From a virus: a stretch of DNA of 20,204 nucleotides. Within the stretch, counting starts at the first letter, position 1. Every line of letters starts with the position of its first letter. The stretch lies in the IMG/VR virus record IMGVR_UViG_3300032242_000908, positions 1 to 20,204 of that record; one strand, given 5' to 3'. Below the pieces are notes generated by a model. It did not search any database, had not been told where the DNA came from, and saw only the letters and a program-made list of their open reading frames with translations. Positions 18,533 to 20,204 of the stretch are shown here, in pieces. The position numbers and the translations under genes were made by a program.

Positions 18533-18723
18533 TTGCCATGATTAAACGCCTACTTGCTACGCCGACCCCGTTGGAGATGGCAGCGCGAGAACTGGTGCAA
18601 GCGCAGCGGGCCAAGTTGGAAGCCGAGTCTGCGCTGGACTACGCCAGCAGCATGGTTATTTACAACGACGAACGAATCGAACGATTGGTGCGACGACTTA
18701 ACGAAATGAAGGAGCAAGCATGA
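18529..18723 (+). CDS. Small coiled-coil protein (64 aa)
   Basis: MIAMIKRLLATPTPLEMAAR... is helical with heptad-like charged repeats (ELVQAQRAKLEAESALDYAS; ERIERLVRRLNEMKEQ). The pattern 'TPLEMAARELxxAQxxxLxAESALDYA' is one I recall from phage early regions. CCAAGGAGTGCAA precedes the ATG at 18529, which overlaps the previous stop. The ATG at 18538 is a possible alternative. Function unknown. Confidence 0.7.
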   Translation: MIAMIKRLLATPTPLEMAARELVQAQRAKLEAESALDYASSMVIYNDERIERLVRRLNEMKEQA

Positions 18724-18917
18724 CACCAACAACTAAACTGCGCTTTGTTGAGCGCAAAGACTTTACAGAAGATGCAGCCAACCCCCAAACCTTTCGCATT
18801 CTTCAGCAATGGTGGGAGGCCCATGCCACAGGAATGACAAGCACGAATGGCGAAAAGTGGGTTGCCACTTCCGCAGGCGAATGGCGCGATGTACCACTTG
18901 AAGAGGAAAAAGCATGA
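18720..18917 (+). CDS. Small 65-aa protein, unknown
   Basis: MTPTTKLRFVERKDFTEDAA... carries a Trp-rich centre (ILQQWWEAHATG) and an acidic tail (GEWRDVPLEEEKA). It looks like a small phage protein with a WW-like beta turn, but no family is recognised. ATGA overlaps on both sides; AAGGAGCAAGC precedes the ATG. Confidence 0.68.
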   Translation: MTPTTKLRFVERKDFTEDAANPQTFRILQQWWEAHATGMTSTNGEKWVATSAGEWRDVPLEEEKA

Positions 18918-19120
18918 AAGAAGACACCACGACCATCGACCCCACATGGATGCAGAAGACCGGCGGCTTTGCCCGCGACATGACCCTGCATGATTGGTAC
19001 GCGGGGATGGCTATGCAGGGATTAATAGTGCGAATTGATTGGGTTACAAACGACCTTGATTTTTACAGCACATGGGTTCACAAGGTGGCAGACGCAATGC
19101 TGAAAGCGAGGGCGAAATGA
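18914..19120 (+). CDS. Small conserved phage protein (TLHDWYAGMAMQG type)
   Basis: The 68-aa protein contains TLHDWYAGMAMQGLIVR in its centre and ends VADAMLKARAK. This matches a pattern I recall in many proteobacterial phage small proteins (T-LRDxFA-xAMxG ... ADAMLxAR), always of unknown function. The ATG overlaps the previous stop; the stop overlaps the next start in the recurring GCGAAATGA junction. Confidence 0.75.
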   Translation: MKEDTTTIDPTWMQKTGGFARDMTLHDWYAGMAMQGLIVRIDWVTNDLDFYSTWVHKVADAMLKARAK

Positions 19121-19272
19121 TACTTACACCAAAGCAGATGACAGAGTCAATATTGAAAACACTGGATGATGTTGTTGCCGACATCTACCCACCTGAAGAA
19201 CGCGAAGAAGCCAAGGCCCGCATCCTTGATGCGTGGAGCGCGGAGATGTTTCAGGGGAGGGAGGCGAAATGA
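19117..19272 (+). CDS. Small 51-aa protein, unknown
   Basis: MILTPKQMTESILKTLDDVV... is hydrophilic and helical with an acidic middle (YPPEEREEAKARILDAW). It starts and ends at GGCGAAATGA junctions (19111-19120, 19263-19272), coupling it to both neighbours. No family is recognised. Confidence 0.62.
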   Translation: MILTPKQMTESILKTLDDVVADIYPPEEREEAKARILDAWSAEMFQGREAK

Positions 19273-19433
19273 ACACCTACAAACTACATGAGCCACCCAA
19301 GCCCGTGGGCTATTGGCTGCTGTACGCAGAAGGCCCATCAAACATTAGTTTTACTATCTATCACAAGCCATCATGGTTGCAACGCTGGTTCACAACCAAG
19401 CTGCTGGGCTGGACATGGAAGGACGCGAAATGA
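19269..19433 (+). CDS. Small 54-aa aromatic-rich protein, unknown
   Basis: MNTYKLHEPPKPVGYWLLYA... is rich in Trp, Tyr, Phe and Pro and looks beta-rich (SNISFTIYHKPSWLQRWFTT). It begins at a GGCGAAATGA junction and ends at a GCGAAATGA junction. No family is recognised. Confidence 0.62.
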   Translation: MNTYKLHEPPKPVGYWLLYAEGPSNISFTIYHKPSWLQRWFTTKLLGWTWKDAK

Positions 19434-19672
19434 ACATCAAAGATGCTGACATAGTTCGCATAGCGCGGGATGCTGGTATTAATATCTGTTGTGATGGTAT
19501 TTGGTGCAATGTTGACCAGCTTCAACGCTTTGCCGAGTTGGTAGCCGCACATGAGCGTGAAGAGTGCGCTCAAGTTTGTGAAGACGCCAAACAGGAATAC
19601 AACGGCATAGGGCATGAAAGAGAGCTCAAATACACATGTGCAGATGCAATCAGAGCAAGGAGCAAAGCATGA
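19430..19672 (+). CDS. Small conserved phage protein (80 aa)
   Basis: MNIKDADIVRIARDAGINIC... contains LQRFAELVAAHEREECAQVC and ends YTCADAIRARSKA. This 'LxRFAxLV-xxEREEC-xxCE ... CADAIRAR' signature is widespread in phage early regions as I recall, and always unassigned. Several Cys (ICC, WC, C, C, C) could coordinate metal. ATGA coupling on both sides. Confidence 0.75.
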   Translation: MNIKDADIVRIARDAGINICCDGIWCNVDQLQRFAELVAAHEREECAQVCEDAKQEYNGIGHERELKYTCADAIRARSKA

Positions 19673-19782
19673 CCGACGAGGATGAAGACTTAATGGTGTC
19701 CCTGTTCTTTATAGCGTTTGCCATCTTCATCGGATTTTTTATAGTCCTTGCAACCATTGCGGTTTTATGGAGTTGGTTATGA
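19669..19782 (+). CDS. Tiny single-pass membrane protein (37 aa)
   Basis: MTDEDEDLMVSLFFIAFAIF continues into one long hydrophobic helix (about residues 9-35). The acidic N-terminus suggests it faces the cytoplasm or periplasm in a defined orientation. CAAGGAGCAAAGC precedes the ATG, which overlaps the previous stop; its own TGA overlaps the next ATG. Function unknown. Confidence 0.6.
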   Translation: MTDEDEDLMVSLFFIAFAIFIGFFIVLATIAVLWSWL

Positions 19783-20057
19783 GTCCGGATTACCACCAGC
19801 TAAACCAGTCAACCTATGTCAATGGTCAACCCATCGGGAGCATTGAACTGAAGCTGCTTGTAGCAAAAGCAGAGGGGCACACCATCACCGAGAACCGGCA
19901 CGAGCCCGTTTACAGAGCGCACTTTGTTGATGGGAAAGTTGTCAACCTACCCGAAGGGGAAGCGAAGGTTTATTACTACTACAACGGCGGCTTTTTGTTG
20001 CCCATGTTTGACGCATACCGCACTGCGATGCAGTACTACTTGGAGAAGAAAGCATGA
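19779..20057 (+). CDS. Small 92-aa protein, unknown
   Basis: MSPDYHQLNQSTYVNGQPIG... has a central acidic/basic segment and a Tyr-rich C-terminal helix (KVYYYYNGGF, DAYRTAMQYYLEKKA). The start at 19779 (GGAG at 19769-19772) overlaps the previous stop and is preferred to an in-frame ATG at 19767 that lacks a site. No family is recognised. Confidence 0.68.
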   Translation: MSPDYHQLNQSTYVNGQPIGSIELKLLVAKAEGHTITENRHEPVYRAHFVDGKVVNLPEGEAKVYYYYNGGFLLPMFDAYRTAMQYYLEKKA

Positions 20058-20204
20058 AAGCATTGGAAGAACTCAACGCCAAGTACGGCGTAGGCGAAGT
20101 ATGTGACCGGCTGTTGCGGCTTGGTTCAATCGTCAAGGAGTACGAGCGTGAGCTGGGCAGGAAATTAACACCGGATGATTGGAAGAACTTGGCAGCAGTT
20201 GCAG
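20054..20204 (+). CDS. Partial CDS, helical protein cut by window edge
   Basis: The first 50 codons are present: MKALEELNAKYGVGEVCDRL... continuing into RELGRKLTPDDWKNLAAVA. GGAGAAGAAAGC precedes the ATG, which overlaps the previous stop as ATGA. Helical and charged; the family cannot be judged from this fragment. It shows the early operon continues beyond the window. Confidence 0.65.
   Translation, partial: MKALEELNAKYGVGEVCDRLLRLGSIVKEYERELGRKLTPDDWKNLAAVA

Overview
This window looks like part of a tailed double-stranded DNA phage (Caudoviricetes) genome, or a closely related prophage. The left half is a leftward head-morphogenesis cassette: terminase, portal, GroES-like protein, scaffold and major capsid. 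The right half is a rightward string of small, tightly overlapping early genes. I see no integrase, polymerase, lysis or tail-fibre gene and no tRNA. Base composition is moderate, sigma70-type promoters and AAGGAG ribosome-binding sites are easy to see, and a DUF2591-type gene is present. These suggest a proteobacterial host, possibly an aquatic betaproteobacterium, but the host assignment is only an inference.

Layout. Positions 1-622 (minus) hold the start of an unknown gene cut by the window edge and a Thr/Gly-rich probable virion protein with its own promoter and terminator. An HNH endonuclease gene (742-1119) stands alone on the plus strand. It runs tail-to-tail into a hyperacidic protein gene (1116-1478, minus). 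From 9946 leftward to 1605 lies one continuous block: small terminase, large terminase, portal, a 63-aa protein, GroES-like co-chaperonin, scaffold-like protein, a conserved 148-aa protein, a beta-rich 277-aa protein and the major capsid protein. It ends in a double hairpin terminator.

Positions 9947-10360 are a divergent control region. It contains a plus-strand promoter and strong terminator that bracket a possible ~90-nt antisense RNA over the terminase leader, and an extended -10 promoter for the rightward early genes. From 10361 to 13550 six exact copies of a 15-bp palindrome lie near gene starts. Between 11293 and 11714 there is no convincing gene; a ~290-bp imperfect inverted repeat with an AT-rich centre fills most of it.

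The most interesting gene pair is at 13550-16366: an amidoligase-like protein (glutamine-synthetase/ATP-grasp-like COOH-NH2 ligase) followed by a class II glutamine amidotransferase with a complete active site. Together they could amidate or ligate an unknown substrate using ammonia from glutamine. A strong terminator follows. Next come a DUF2591 protein, small unknowns, a second regulated promoter driving a winged-helix protein, and about a dozen small proteins coupled by ATGA overlaps, running off the right edge.
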